Shown: positions 1-7,135, numbered from the stretch's first letter. The stretch is 22,960 nucleotides of DNA from Candidatus Izemoplasma sp. (GCA_029939615.1 JAOZSP010000010.1:1-22960), one strand, 5' to 3'. A program made the numbers and translations. The notes: generated from the letters alone by a model not told the origin.

Positions 1-81
1 AACCACCTCTTCAATAACCCAATATACCACTTTAATCCTGTTTTTTCAATAATTATGGCATTTATATATAGAGGGTTTTGA
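1..81 (+). CDS. possible 3' end of an upstream gene (partial)
   Basis: Reading frame 1 is open from the left window edge to a TGA at 79-81. It encodes 26 residues with a hydrophobic tail (about FSIIMAFIYRGF), which would suit the C-terminus of a membrane protein. The fragment is too short to identify. A competing minus-strand reading is a GTG at 28-30 preceded by AGGA, so strand and reality are both uncertain. No convincing poly-U terminator follows; the next structure is the AT-only palindrome at 100-122. Confidence 0.25.
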   Translation, partial: NHLFNNPIYHFNPVFSIIMAFIYRGF

Positions 82-99
82 AATCTATCGGAAAATAAT

Positions 100-122
100 G
101 TATAATATATTTTATATTATAC
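100..122. repeat. perfect 10-bp inverted repeat
   Basis: GTATAATATA (100-109) and its exact reverse complement (113-122) flank a TTT loop. Both arms contain a TATAAT-like hexamer, one on each strand. The palindrome is not followed by a T-run, so it is a poor intrinsic terminator. It lies 19 bp upstream of the metal-efflux promoter. It could be a regulator site, or chance in AT-rich DNA. Confidence 0.4.
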
Positions 123-140
123 TAAAAAATATGATATTGC

Positions 141-170
141 TTGACATATGAGTTGTCATTCATATATAAT
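141..170 (+). promoter_or_regulatory. promoter with ArsR-type operator for the metal-efflux operon
   Basis: The -35 TTGACA (141-146) and the -10 TATAAT (165-170) are separated by 18 bp. Between them, ATATGA (146-151) and TCATAT (160-165) form an inverted repeat with an 8-bp spacer. That layout resembles the ATATGA-N8-TCATAT-like operators of the SmtB/CadC/CzrA branch of ArsR repressors. The operator fills the promoter spacer, so bound repressor should block RNA polymerase. The ArsR gene is the second gene of this operon, which implies autoregulation. A second TATAAT at 178-183 could be an alternative -10. Confidence 0.7.
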
Positions 171-254
171 GCAGTGGTATAATAATAAAACCATATATTA
201 GACTCGAGACTTGATCTCCTCTGTGTAAGGGAATATCTATTACGAGGTGAAAAT

Positions 255-2312
255 ATGATTAAAAAAGTTATAATGAAAGGCTTAATATGTTCTAACTGTG
301 CAGCTAGAATTGAAAGAGCCATTGGTAAGCTTAACTATATAAACTCTGCGACTTTTAACTTTCCTAACCAGGTAATGCTAATTGATGTAATGGAAGACTA
401 TGATGAAGAAAACGCAGTTTTAGAAATTAGGAATATTGTTAATTCAATTGAAGATGGTGTTGAAACATATTCATATGATAGAAGACACTTTATGGATACA
501 AAAAAACAAATAGAAACTTACTACTCTTTCTTTATAGGAGTAGCTATTTATGTTATTGGGTATGCCTTTGAATTCTTCAATGTTCCCTGGGCTGATATTT
601 CACTATATTTCATAGGTTATGTTTTTATTGCATATAAAATAGCTCGTAAAACTTTCAAAGGAATTAAAAGAAGAGAATTTTTCGACGAAAACACATTAAT
701 GTTTATCGCAACAATTGCAGCAATGTTCTTAGGACACTACTATGAAGCTGCTCTAGTAATTATCTTTTACACTTTAGGGGAATACTTGCAACATCAAGCT
801 ATCCATAGAAGCAAACAAGAAGTATCTAGTTTAGTTGACTTAAGAATTGAATACGCTAATAAACTAGTTGATGGAAAAATTATTATTGTTGATCCTATGG
901 CTATTGTTAAAGGTGATACAATCGTAATTAAAAACGGTGAAAAAATCCCTGTAGATGGAACCATAATCAAAGGGAACACTTCATTAAATACCAGTGCTTT
1001 AACAGGAGAAGCAAAATTATCAACAGTAAAAATGGGTGACTATGTATTAAGTGGAAATATTAATGTTGGTAGCGTAATTGAATTAGAAGCTAATAAAGAG
1101 TATCGAGAATCAACTATATCAAAACTAATTGATTTAATTGAAAACTCTACTAATCATAAAGCAGAACCAGAACAATTTATTACAAAATTCGCTAAATACT
1201 ATACACCTGTTGTTACAACAGGTGCGCTCCTTATGTTTTTAATTCCTACACTTTTTAATCCGAATAATTATCAAGATTATATTTATAGTGCAGCTATATT
1301 CTTAGTAGTTAGTTGCCCTTGTGCCTTAGTACTAAGTGTTCCATTATCATATTTTGCAGGAATTGGTGCTGCAGCTAAAAAAGGTATTTTGTTTAAGGGA
1401 AGTTCATTTTTACACATGATTACAAGCGTTGATTCTATAGGGATAGATAAAACAGGTACTCTTACACATGGTAACTTTGAAGTATCAGAATATACCAATC
1501 TTGAAACATTAAAAATCGCAGCAAGTATTGAAAGATTCAGTAATCATCCAATTGCCCTATCAATTATCAAACATTATGAAGGCGAGTATTATGATTACCG
1601 TACAGTTGAAGAAGTTCCTGGATTTGGTTTAATTGTTACTACAGACGAAGGAAAGATCCTAGCTGGTAATCGTAAATTATTAAATAAACATAAAGTAAAA
1701 GTTACTGATAAAAAAGTAATGATTGGAAGCAATGTATTCATTAGTAAAAACGGTAAATATATTGGCAAAGTAGTCGTAAGTGACACTATCAAAAACTCTT
1801 CAAGAAACGTTATTAGAAGATTAAACAAATATTATAGTATCACAATGTTAACCGGCGATAATAAAGCAACCGCATTAAGTGTCGCAGAAGATTTAGGTGG
1901 AATTAAATTCGCAAGTAGTTTATTACCAGAAGAAAAAATTACTGCTTTTAACAATATTGAATCAAAAGGCTATAAAATGTATGTTGGTGACGGAATAAAT
2001 GATGCACCACTTCTAAAAAATGCTGATATCGGTATTGCTATGGGTAACGGTAGCGAAATAGCTATTGATGTTGCTGATGTAGTTATTATGGGTGAAGATT
2101 TAACACTATTAGAACAAGCATTACACATTGCTAAAAAGACAAAAAGAATCGTTTACCAAAACATTATTTTCAGTTTATCAATCAAATTACTATTCTTAGT
2201 TCTTGCTGGATTCGGAGAAACTAAAATGATTATGGCTATATTCGCAGATGTAGGTATTACATTATTAGCGGTTTTAAATAGTCTAAGATTAATCTATTCA
2301 AAGGGGAAATAA
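255..2312 (+). CDS. cadA: heavy-metal-translocating P1B-type ATPase (Zn/Cd/Pb efflux)
   Basis: This 685-residue membrane pump is predicted to export divalent soft metals at the expense of ATP. An N-terminal HMA-like domain carries a CxxC metal site (C12, C15). The actuator TGE is at 250-252 and the membrane CPC motif is at 354-356. The phosphorylated Asp is D398 in DKTGTLT, and the hinge GDGIND is at 578-583. Near the C-terminus a TM-segment Lys (in LSIKLLF) and a DVG motif in the last TM segment match the P1B-2 (ZntA/CadA) group rather than Cu pumps. The start is fixed by GAGGTG at 244-249. It is the first gene of an operon with an ArsR repressor 2 nt downstream. The family is secure; the exact metal is not. 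Confidence 0.92.
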   Translation: MIKKVIMKGLICSNCAARIERAIGKLNYINSATFNFPNQVMLIDVMEDYDEENAVLEIRNIVNSIEDGVETYSYDRRHFMDTKKQIETYYSFFIGVAIYVIGYAFEFFNVPWADISLYFIGYVFIAYKIARKTFKGIKRREFFDENTLMFIATIAAMFLGHYYEAALVIIFYTLGEYLQHQAIHRSKQEVSSLVDLRIEYANKLVDGKIIIVDPMAIVKGDTIVIKNGEKIPVDGTIIKGNTSLNTSALTGEAKLSTVKMGDYVLSGNINVGSVIELEANKEYRESTISKLIDLIENSTNHKAEPEQFITKFAKYYTPVVTTGALLMFLIPTLFNPNNYQDYIYSAAIFLVVSCPCALVLSVPLSYFAGIGAAAKKGILFKGSSFLHMITSVDSIGIDKTGTLTHGNFEVSEYTNLETLKIAASIERFSNHPIALSIIKHYEGEYYDYRTVEEVPGFGLIVTTDEGKILAGNRKLLNKHKVKVTDKKVMIGSNVFISKNGKYIGKVVVSDTIKNSSRNVIRRLNKYYSITMLTGDNKATALSVAEDLGGIKFASSLLPEEKITAFNNIESKGYKMYVGDGINDAPLLKNADIGIAMGNGSEIAIDVADVVIMGEDLTLLEQALHIAKKTKRIVYQNIIFSLSIKLLFLVLAGFGETKMIMAIFADVGITLLAVLNSLRLIYSKGK

Positions 2313-2314
2313 AA

Positions 2315-2611
2315 ATGAGTGAAGAAAAAATTAAAACCATAGCTGATACAGTGAAATTATTTAAAATCTACAGTGATTATACTAGATTAAGAATAATCGA
2401 TTTACTTGTTAATAAAGAATACTGTGTTCAAGATATAGCTGATAATTTAGAAACCAGCCAATCAGCAATAAGCCACCAATTGAAATTACTTCGTGACTTA
2501 AATGTTGTAAAAACAAGAAAACAAGGTAAACAAGTTTTCTATTGTTTAAGAGACAATCACATAAAAGAAATCTTTCTTATTGGTTATTCACACGTCACAA
2601 AATGTAAATAA
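2315..2611 (+). CDS. ArsR/SmtB-family metal-sensing repressor
   Basis: This 98-residue winged-helix repressor probably releases the operator at 146-165 when metal binds. The recognition helix region is TSQSAISHQLKLLRDLNVV (about 47-65). CzrA/SmtB proteins use an alpha-5 site of the form D-x-H-x10-H-x2-H/E. Here D80, H82 and H93 fit exactly, but the fourth ligand position is K96 and a Cys follows at C97. The alpha-3 motif keeps a single Cys (C37 in EYCVQD) instead of the CVC of CadC, and the CadC N-terminal cysteines are absent. It therefore looks more Zn-sensor-like than Cd-sensor-like. AAGGGG at 2300-2305 is its ribosome binding site, inside the end of the ATPase gene. Confidence 0.9.
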   Translation: MSEEKIKTIADTVKLFKIYSDYTRLRIIDLLVNKEYCVQDIADNLETSQSAISHQLKLLRDLNVVKTRKQGKQVFYCLRDNHIKEIFLIGYSHVTKCK

Positions 2612-2614
2612 TTA

Positions 2615-2638
2615 GGACACAAAAGTGTCCTTTTTTTT
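2615..2638 (+). terminator. intrinsic terminator of the metal-efflux operon
   Basis: GGACAC (2615-2620) and GTGTCC (2625-2630) form a perfect 6-bp stem with an AAAA loop, followed by eight T. It starts 3 nt after the repressor stop codon. Confidence 0.9.
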
Positions 2639-2643
2639 GTTTT

Positions 2644-2677
2644 AAAAAAAATACTACATCCAATAGGATGCAGTATT
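2644..2677 (-). terminator. intrinsic terminator of tyrS
   Basis: The 12-nt arms at 2650-2661 and 2666-2677 pair around a 4-nt loop. The single imperfect position is a G-U pair on the minus strand but an A-C mismatch on the plus strand. A run of U follows on the minus strand only (plus-strand A at 2644-2650). Both points assign it to tyrS, and it begins right after the tyrS stop codon. Confidence 0.9.
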
Positions 2678-2678
2678 T

Positions 2679-3914
2679 TTAATGTTTAACTAATGAATAT
2701 TTTTTCTTTCCTCTTTTTATCACAGTAAATTGATTACTAATTGCATTTTCTTTTTTAACAATAAAATCTAGATCATTTACCTTTTCACCATTAATGCTAA
2801 CAGCATTATTCTTTATAAACTCTCTTGATTCACGCTTACTTGAAGCTAAATGCGCTTCAATCAACAAATCAACAATGTTTTTATCTTCTAATATAGTTAT
2901 TGAAGGAACATCTTTAAAACCATCTTTTATCTCATCAACATTTAAAGATTTAATATCCCCACTAAATAACGCTTTTGAAATACGAAGAGCCCCTTCATAA
3001 GCTTCTTTTCCATGAACTAAAACCGTTAGTTCTTCTGCGATTTTATGTTGAGCTAATCTTTGATGAGGTGCCTTTTCAAATTCACTAATAATTTCTTTTG
3101 TTTCTTCAATACTTTTAAAAGTGAATTTTTTCAAAAAACTAACTGCATCTTTATCAGGAGTATTTATCCAGTATTGGAAAAATTCATATACACTTGTTCT
3201 ATTTTTATCTAACCATACTGCACCACCAGCAGTTTTACCAAACTTACTTCCATCAGCCTTTGTTAATAAAGGCCAAGTAAGTCCATATGCTTTTTCTTCA
3301 TGTCCTAATGCTTTTCTTATCAATTCAAGCCCTGCGGTAATATTACCCCATTGATCTTGCCCACCAATTTGTAATTTACACTTGTTTTCTTTATATAAAT
3401 GCATAAAATCAAGTGATTGAATTACTTGATAACTAAATTCAGTAAAGCTGATTCCTTGATCTAATCTTGATTTTACACTATCTTTTGCCATCATTGAGTT
3501 GATATTGAAATTCTTTCCAATATCTCTTAAGAAAGTAATAATATCAATTTTACTAATCCAGTCATAATTATTAACAACTTCCGCATCTGGCAAAATATTT
3601 TTAACTTGTCTAGTAATTGCCTCTGCGTTTTTAAGTGATGTTTCAAGAGTTAAAAGCTGTCTCTCAGAACTTCTACCACTAGGATCTCCAATTAGTCCTG
3701 TTCCACCACCAATAACCAAGATTGGATGATGTCCTCTATCTTGTAATCTTTTTGAAACTAAATATGAAATTAAATGTCCAACATGTAAACTATCCGCAGT
3801 AGGATCTGCTCCTACATAAAAGGTAAGTTTCTCTTTTTCTAAAGTTTGTTCAATTTCAGGATCTGTGATATCAAAAATAAGATCACGCCATTTTAATTCT
3901 TGTAATAAATTCAT
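2679..3914 (-). CDS. tyrS: tyrosyl-tRNA synthetase
   Basis: This class I synthetase charges tRNA-Tyr in the cytoplasm. It is 411 residues, close to the usual size of bacterial TyrRS. The ATP-binding HIGH signature appears as HVGH at 44-47 and the KMSKS loop as KFGKT at 224-228. The Tyr-binding region includes GGQDQWGN (about 184-191). An S4-like RNA-binding domain occupies roughly the last 60 residues. A strong AGGAGGAG lies just upstream of the ATG. Expression is controlled by the T-box leader immediately upstream, consistent with a Tyr-starvation response. Confidence 0.97.
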   Translation of the reverse strand: MNLLQELKWRDLIFDITDPEIEQTLEKEKLTFYVGADPTADSLHVGHLISYLVSKRLQDRGHHPILVIGGGTGLIGDPSGRSSERQLLTLETSLKNAEAITRQVKNILPDAEVVNNYDWISKIDIITFLRDIGKNFNINSMMAKDSVKSRLDQGISFTEFSYQVIQSLDFMHLYKENKCKLQIGGQDQWGNITAGLELIRKALGHEEKAYGLTWPLLTKADGSKFGKTAGGAVWLDKNRTSVYEFFQYWINTPDKDAVSFLKKFTFKSIEETKEIISEFEKAPHQRLAQHKIAEELTVLVHGKEAYEGALRISKALFSGDIKSLNVDEIKDGFKDVPSITILEDKNIVDLLIEAHLASSKRESREFIKNNAVSINGEKVNDLDFIVKKENAISNQFTVIKRGKKKYSLVKH

Positions 3915-3934
3915 TTTTTTCTCCTCCTATCATT

Positions 3935-4139
3935 AAAAAAAGTTCGCCCTAAAATAAGGACGAACTAATATATTCCGTGGTACCACCTTGATTCTAGATT
4001 TCTCTAGCACTCATTAAGATAACGGGTTTACCGTCTATGCTTTTCACATAGAACTCCGAAGTGTATAAATATCAGTTCACCTTAGTTTTCACCATCCACT
4101 AAGTCTCTACTTGTAAACTACGATACTCTCGTCTTCATC
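3935..4139 (-). ncRNA. tyrosine-type T-box riboswitch of tyrS
   Basis: On the minus strand, 3973-3989 reads AAGGTGGTACCACGGAA, the conserved T-box that pairs with the uncharged tRNA acceptor end and builds the antiterminator. It is followed by the terminator hairpin AGTTCGTCCT/AGGGCGAACT (3941-3966) and a U-run (3935-3941). The upstream 150 nt would form Stem I. A UAC triplet followed by A, at 4063-4065, is a candidate Tyr specifier within the loop preceding the apical helices. The position directly before tyrS settles the amino acid; the specifier triplet itself is inferred. Confidence 0.93.
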
Positions 4140-4144
4140 ATCGC

Positions 4145-4171
4145 TTTATAAAGTTGTTTTTCTTAAAACAA
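4145..4171 (-). promoter_or_regulatory. candidate tyrS promoter at the end of ccpA
   Basis: A TATAAA (4145-4150) overlaps the ccpA stop codon at the right distance to start the T-box leader near 4138. The best -35 is TTGTTT (4166-4171), with a short 15-bp spacer, so this promoter is only moderately supported. Confidence 0.4.
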
Positions 4172-5147
4172 TTGAATGAGGCAATTTAACTACTCTCTCT
4201 GCAACTGTTTCCTTATTCATTAATTTTGTTAATAATCTCATACCAACTGCCCCTAAATCATAAATAGGAACATCAACACATGATAATTGTGGTCTAGCTA
4301 ATCTAGCATATTTAGTGTTTTGGAATCCACATACACCAATATCTTCAGGAATCCTTACATCATTTTCAAATGCAACATTCATAAATGAGATAGCTATACT
4401 ATCACGAACCGCGATAACACCATCAACTTTGTTTTCCTTAAAATATTCATTAAAATGTTCTGTATTAATAGAAATCCTTCCAGAAGTTCTCATTACTCGA
4501 GGTTCTAAACCAGATTCATTAATAGCTCTTAAATATCCAGATTCTTTTAAGTCATTAACCATATATTTTCTAACTGTTGAAACCATAAATATATTCTTAC
4601 GACCTTCTTCAATCAATTTCTTAGTAATTTCATATCCAGCTCTCTCATAATCAATTGATACTGAAGGAATTTCATCATCACCAGGGAAAAATGTATTAGT
4701 TAATACTACTGGTATTTGATATGTATTTTTTACGGTTTTTAAAAAATCATATTGCGTTGGGGAAATTTCATCATTCAAATATAAAATTCCATCAACTTGA
4801 GCAGCAATAATCTCTCTTAATATATCCTCTTCACTTGCATCTTCACTCTCTAAAATATAGAGCAAAATCGAATATTTATATACTCTTGCAATATCAGCAA
4901 TACCATTCATCATTTCCGCGATAGAAGCACGTCCCATATCAGGAACAACTACAGCTACAGTCGTACTTTTACGACTTGCTAATCCTTTAGCAAAAGCATT
5001 TGGTTTATATCCTAACTCTTCAATCACTCTTAAAACTCTTTCTCTTGTTTCAGGTTTAACTTTTTCAGGATTATTAATAGCTCTTGATACAGTCGCTAAA
5101 CTAACACGTGCTGCGCCTGCTACATCATAAATAGTTGCTTTACTCAT
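4146..5147 (-). CDS. ccpA: catabolite control protein A (LacI family)
   Basis: This 333-residue regulator would bind cre sites together with Ser-phosphorylated HPr and set carbon catabolite repression or activation. The N-terminal LacI helix-turn-helix (TIYDVAGAARVSLATVSRAI) is followed by a hinge with PNAFAKGLAS. The core is a periplasmic-binding-protein-like effector domain. Near the C-terminus, the stretch around YDLGAVGMRLLTKLMNKE is nearly the same as in Bacillus CcpA and separates CcpA from sugar-specific LacI members. The true start is ATG at 5147. An upstream in-frame GTG at 5154-5156 overlaps the GAGGG ribosome binding site and cannot be the start. The gene is probably autoregulated (see the site at 5187-5200). 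Confidence 0.9.
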   Translation of the reverse strand: MSKATIYDVAGAARVSLATVSRAINNPEKVKPETRERVLRVIEELGYKPNAFAKGLASRKSTTVAVVVPDMGRASIAEMMNGIADIARVYKYSILLYILESEDASEEDILREIIAAQVDGILYLNDEISPTQYDFLKTVKNTYQIPVVLTNTFFPGDDEIPSVSIDYERAGYEITKKLIEEGRKNIFMVSTVRKYMVNDLKESGYLRAINESGLEPRVMRTSGRISINTEHFNEYFKENKVDGVIAVRDSIAISFMNVAFENDVRIPEDIGVCGFQNTKYARLARPQLSCVDVPIYDLGAVGMRLLTKLMNKETVAERVVKLPHSIVLRKTTL

Positions 5148-5173
5148 TATAAGCACCCTCTTTCGTCACATTG

Positions 5174-5201
5174 ATTATATCATAAGTGAAAATGTTTTCA
5201 A
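5174..5201 (-). promoter_or_regulatory. ccpA promoter with embedded cre-like operator
   Basis: On the minus strand the -35 is TTGAAA (5196-5201) and the -10 is TATAAT (5174-5179), with a 16-bp spacer. The plus strand at 5187-5200 reads TGAAAATGTTTTCA. It matches 13 of 14 positions of the classical cre consensus TGWAANCGNTNWCA (T instead of C at the centre) and has perfect TGAAAA/TTTTCA arms. It overlaps the -35, a location expected to repress. Confidence 0.72.
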
Positions 5202-5214
5202 GACAATCCCCATA

Positions 5215-5237
5215 AATAATGAAAACCTTTCATTATT
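5215..5237. repeat. perfect 10-bp inverted repeat upstream of the ccpA promoter
   Basis: AATAATGAAA (5215-5224) and its exact reverse complement (5228-5237) flank ACC. It sits just upstream of the ccpA -35 and has no long T-run on either side. It could be an additional operator; its arms do not fit the cre consensus. Confidence 0.45.
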
Positions 5238-5287
5238 TTGTGCAAATTGCTCAAAAATGGCTACTTATCCATGAAATATTATAACAA

Positions 5288-5307
5288 TAATGTAAGATTT
5301 TACATTA
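5288..5307. repeat. 8-bp inverted repeat in the ccpA upstream region
   Basis: TAATGTAA (5288-5295) and TTACATTA (5300-5307) flank GATT. The repeat lies between the terminator of the membrane-protein gene and the ccpA promoter region. Its function is unknown. Confidence 0.35.
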
Positions 5308-5311
5308 CCTT

Positions 5312-5337
5312 AAACAAAAACCACCCTTAAGGTGGTT
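5312..5337 (-). terminator. intrinsic terminator of the downstream membrane paralog
   Basis: AACCACC (5319-5325) pairs with GGTGGTT (5331-5337). On the minus strand a U-rich tail follows (plus-strand A-run at 5315-5320). The stem overlaps the stop codon of the gene. Confidence 0.8.
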
Positions 5338-5929
5338 AAATGTAGTCAATTTTATTAACTATCGGAATCTTTAAAACACCCAAAACTAAGGTAAACAAAT
5401 ATTGTGAAGCAAGAAAAATCATAAATACAATATTGTATACATTTACGTTACCTTCAAAAATACGTAAAATCATTGAAAGAATATATATAAACAAAGGTGT
5501 TTTGTAAATCACAAGAAACAAACTATTCGCAACAAGGATTTTCTTAACAAAACTATATGTTCCATCATCTACAGATATATATATAGCAGTTATTACTGCT
5601 CCCACTGCACTTACTAAAGTAACATCAGCAATACCTGATGTTACTCCATATCCATTCTCAATAACTTGTAAAAAGAAGATATGGAATGATACTAATGAAA
5701 CAATTGAAAATGTAGAAAGTATAAAATACCTTTTTTGATATCCTTGATATACTACTAAAATAATGTAAAAAGGTAAAACAAATAAAGAACTAAAAAACGA
5801 TACCCACATCAAATAAATATTAAAATCAATAATGGTTCCATTTCTATACATAATGCTAAGCACTATAAAACTTGCAATTTCTAATATTGAAGCGAGAATT
5901 ACAATCCCGACTAAATTTCTATTATACAC
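5336..5929 (-). CDS. multi-pass membrane protein of unknown function (paralog 1)
   Basis: I do not recognise this family. The 197-residue protein is almost entirely hydrophobic, with about six membrane segments and short polar loops. Landmarks shared with the neighbouring paralog are QGYQKRY after the second segment, IYKTP near residue 150, and the C-terminal KIDYI. The start is GTG at 5929. AGGAGG lies 6 nt before it, and starting there gives the same 197-residue length and an alignable N-terminus (MYNRN...) to the paralog. An in-frame ATG at 5957 would place the ribosome binding site inside the gene. It has its own promoter and terminator, so it is probably a monocistronic gene born by tandem duplication. 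Confidence 0.75.
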   Translation of the reverse strand: MYNRNLVGIVILASILEIASFIVLSIMYRNGTIIDFNIYLMWVSFFSSLFVLPFYIILVVYQGYQKRYFILSTFSIVSLVSFHIFFLQVIENGYGVTSGIADVTLVSAVGAVITAIYISVDDGTYSFVKKILVANSLFLVIYKTPLFIYILSMILRIFEGNVNVYNIVFMIFLASQYLFTLVLGVLKIPIVNKIDYI

Positions 5930-5985
5930 AATTTTCCTCCTAGTATAATCCAGACACATTAAAATAGAATCATACGATTACTTTA

Positions 5986-5999
5986 CAATTATACCACAA
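5986..5999 (-). promoter_or_regulatory. extended -10 promoter of paralog 1
   Basis: On the minus strand TTGTGGTATAAT contains a TG-N extended -10 (TATAAT at 5988-5993). The same 12 bases precede the other paralog at 6655-6666. The -35 region falls within the preceding terminator and is weak. Confidence 0.55.
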
Positions 6000-6022
6000 A
6001 AAAAACATCATAAAAGATGTTT
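5998..6022 (-). terminator. intrinsic terminator of paralog 2
   Basis: AAACATC (6003-6009) pairs with GATGTTT (6016-6022). An A-run on the plus strand (5998-6005) gives the U-tail on the minus strand. Confidence 0.8.
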
Positions 6023-6028
6023 TTAAAA

Positions 6029-6622
6029 TTAAATATAATCAATTTTTCTAATGATGAGCGACTGAAATATTGTCCAAATTCCAAAGACAAAATATTCAAC
6101 TATCAAGGCTATAACATATATATCTTCATAGTCAGCTCTTCTTGTCCCGAAAAATTCAAAAAGAACTCGATAAAATACAAAATAAACGGGTGTTTTATAT
6201 ATTATTAATAACACACTGTTAATAATTAAAAATGCCTTAATAAACCTCTTTGTACTTTGATCAATCACTACATAAAACCCGACTACTAAAGATGCAATTG
6301 CAAAAACAATACTTAAATCAGCATAAAGCACATTCGTTGATCCACTATGTTCCATCCAATATGTATATAGAAAAAAGTAAGAGATTAGTGTAGAAATGGA
6401 AAAAACGGAATATAATAAATACCTTTTTTGATGCCCTTGAAAATGAATCACAATAAAATAGAAAACACTTTTAAACAAAAGACTAAACAAAGCAATTATC
6501 TTAATATAAGAAAAAACATTAGGAATGTATCCTTGCTCATTTAATCTCGAAAAAAATAAGTAGCTAATAACTTCTAACCCAAATACAACAAACAATATTC
6601 CAATAAACAATCTTCTATTCAT
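6029..6622 (-). CDS. multi-pass membrane protein of unknown function (paralog 2)
   Basis: This is the unrecognised sister of the gene at 5336-5929: also exactly 197 residues, about six membrane segments, and the same landmarks QGHQKRY, IYKTP and C-terminal KIDYI. The start is ATG at 6622, with AGGAGG 7 nt upstream. An in-frame ATG seven codons earlier lies upstream of the ribosome binding site and is not used. The two proteins differ over most of their length, so the duplication is not recent. No catalytic or cofactor motif is visible. A small integral membrane sensor or transport accessory is possible, but nothing in the neighbourhood points to a role. Confidence 0.75.
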   Translation of the reverse strand: MNRRLFIGILFVVFGLEVISYLFFSRLNEQGYIPNVFSYIKIIALFSLLFKSVFYFIVIHFQGHQKRYLLYSVFSISTLISYFFLYTYWMEHSGSTNVLYADLSIVFAIASLVVGFYVVIDQSTKRFIKAFLIINSVLLIIYKTPVYFVFYRVLFEFFGTRRADYEDIYVIALIVEYFVFGIWTIFQSLIIRKIDYI

Positions 6623-6654
6623 AACGTCGCCTCCTATCATCATACTGTTTAACC

Positions 6655-6666
6655 ATTATACCACAA
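6655..6666 (-). promoter_or_regulatory. extended -10 promoter of paralog 2
   Basis: TTGTGGTATAAT on the minus strand, with TATAAT at 6655-6660, is identical to the element in front of paralog 1. It lies between the rplS terminator and the gene. Confidence 0.55.
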
Positions 6667-6670
6667 TAAT

Positions 6671-6697
6671 TAAAAAACCACCATATTTGGTGGTTTT
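6671..6697 (-). terminator. intrinsic terminator of rplS
   Basis: AAAACCACC (6674-6682) pairs with GGTGGTTTT (6689-6697). U-residues follow on the minus strand. Confidence 0.85.
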
Positions 6698-6701
6698 CAT
6701 G

Positions 6702-7049
6702 TTATCTACGTTCTTTAATACGTGATTGTTTCGCAGAAAGTCCTCTGATGTAAAATAGTTTAGCTCTTCTAACTTTACCTCTTCTTAAAACTTGAACGTC
6801 TTCTACTAATGGTGAGTGAACTGGAAATGTTCTTTCAATTCCAACTCCGTATGAAACTTTTCTTACTGTGAAAGTTTCACCGATTCCTCCACCTTGTCTT
6901 TTAATTACTAATCCTTCAAATATCTGAATTCTTTCTCTGTTACCTTCTCTAATTTTTACAGAAACTTTAACAGAATCTCCAGCTCTAAATACTGGTGCAT
7001 CAGACTTTTGATATTCATTAGTAATATCTCTTAATAATTGCTGAGACAT
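6702..7049 (-). CDS. rplS: 50S ribosomal protein L19
   Basis: L19 lies at the 30S-50S interface of the ribosome. The 115-residue length is typical. Family signatures are the DSVKVSVKIREGNRERIQIFEG region, the VRKVSYGVGIERTFPVHSP segment and the basic C-terminal tail ending KERR. A GGAG ribosome binding site lies upstream of the ATG. It has its own promoter and a structured leader about 185 bp after trmD, so it can be expressed apart from the rimM-trmD unit although it lies in the conserved order. Confidence 0.97.
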   Translation of the reverse strand: MSQQLLRDITNEYQKSDAPVFRAGDSVKVSVKIREGNRERIQIFEGLVIKRQGGGIGETFTVRKVSYGVGIERTFPVHSPLVEDVQVLRRGKVRRAKLFYIRGLSAKQSRIKERR

Positions 7050-7130
7050 GATATCAACTCCTTACTTTTTTTGAAACTTGCTCATAAGTAATTTCCAAAG
7101 CGGAGCAAATTTATATAGATTTAACAGCGA
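7050..7130 (-). promoter_or_regulatory. structured 5' leader of rplS (possible L19 leader)
   Basis: The transcript from the promoter at 7136-7164 has a leader of about 80 nt. It contains TTGCTC (7103-7108 on the minus strand) pairing with GAGCAA (7078-7083) around a 19-nt loop. Low-GC Gram-positive bacteria are known to carry an autoregulatory L19 leader at this place. A match to that family is inferred from position and a single stem only. Confidence 0.4.
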
Positions 7131-7135
7131 TAATT

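Noticed and set aside
1..30. Minus-strand gene starting at GTG 28-30
   Set aside because: Only ten codons are visible and the AGGA is weak; the plus-strand open frame to 81 competes with it.
122..322. Minus-strand 66-residue open frame over the cadA promoter
   Set aside because: It covers the promoter, the operator and the start of cadA on the opposite strand, and lacks a ribosome binding site.
5930..5959. ATG 5957-5959 as start of membrane paralog 1
   Set aside because: AGGAGG lies downstream of it; starting at GTG 5929 gives the same length and N-terminus as the paralog.
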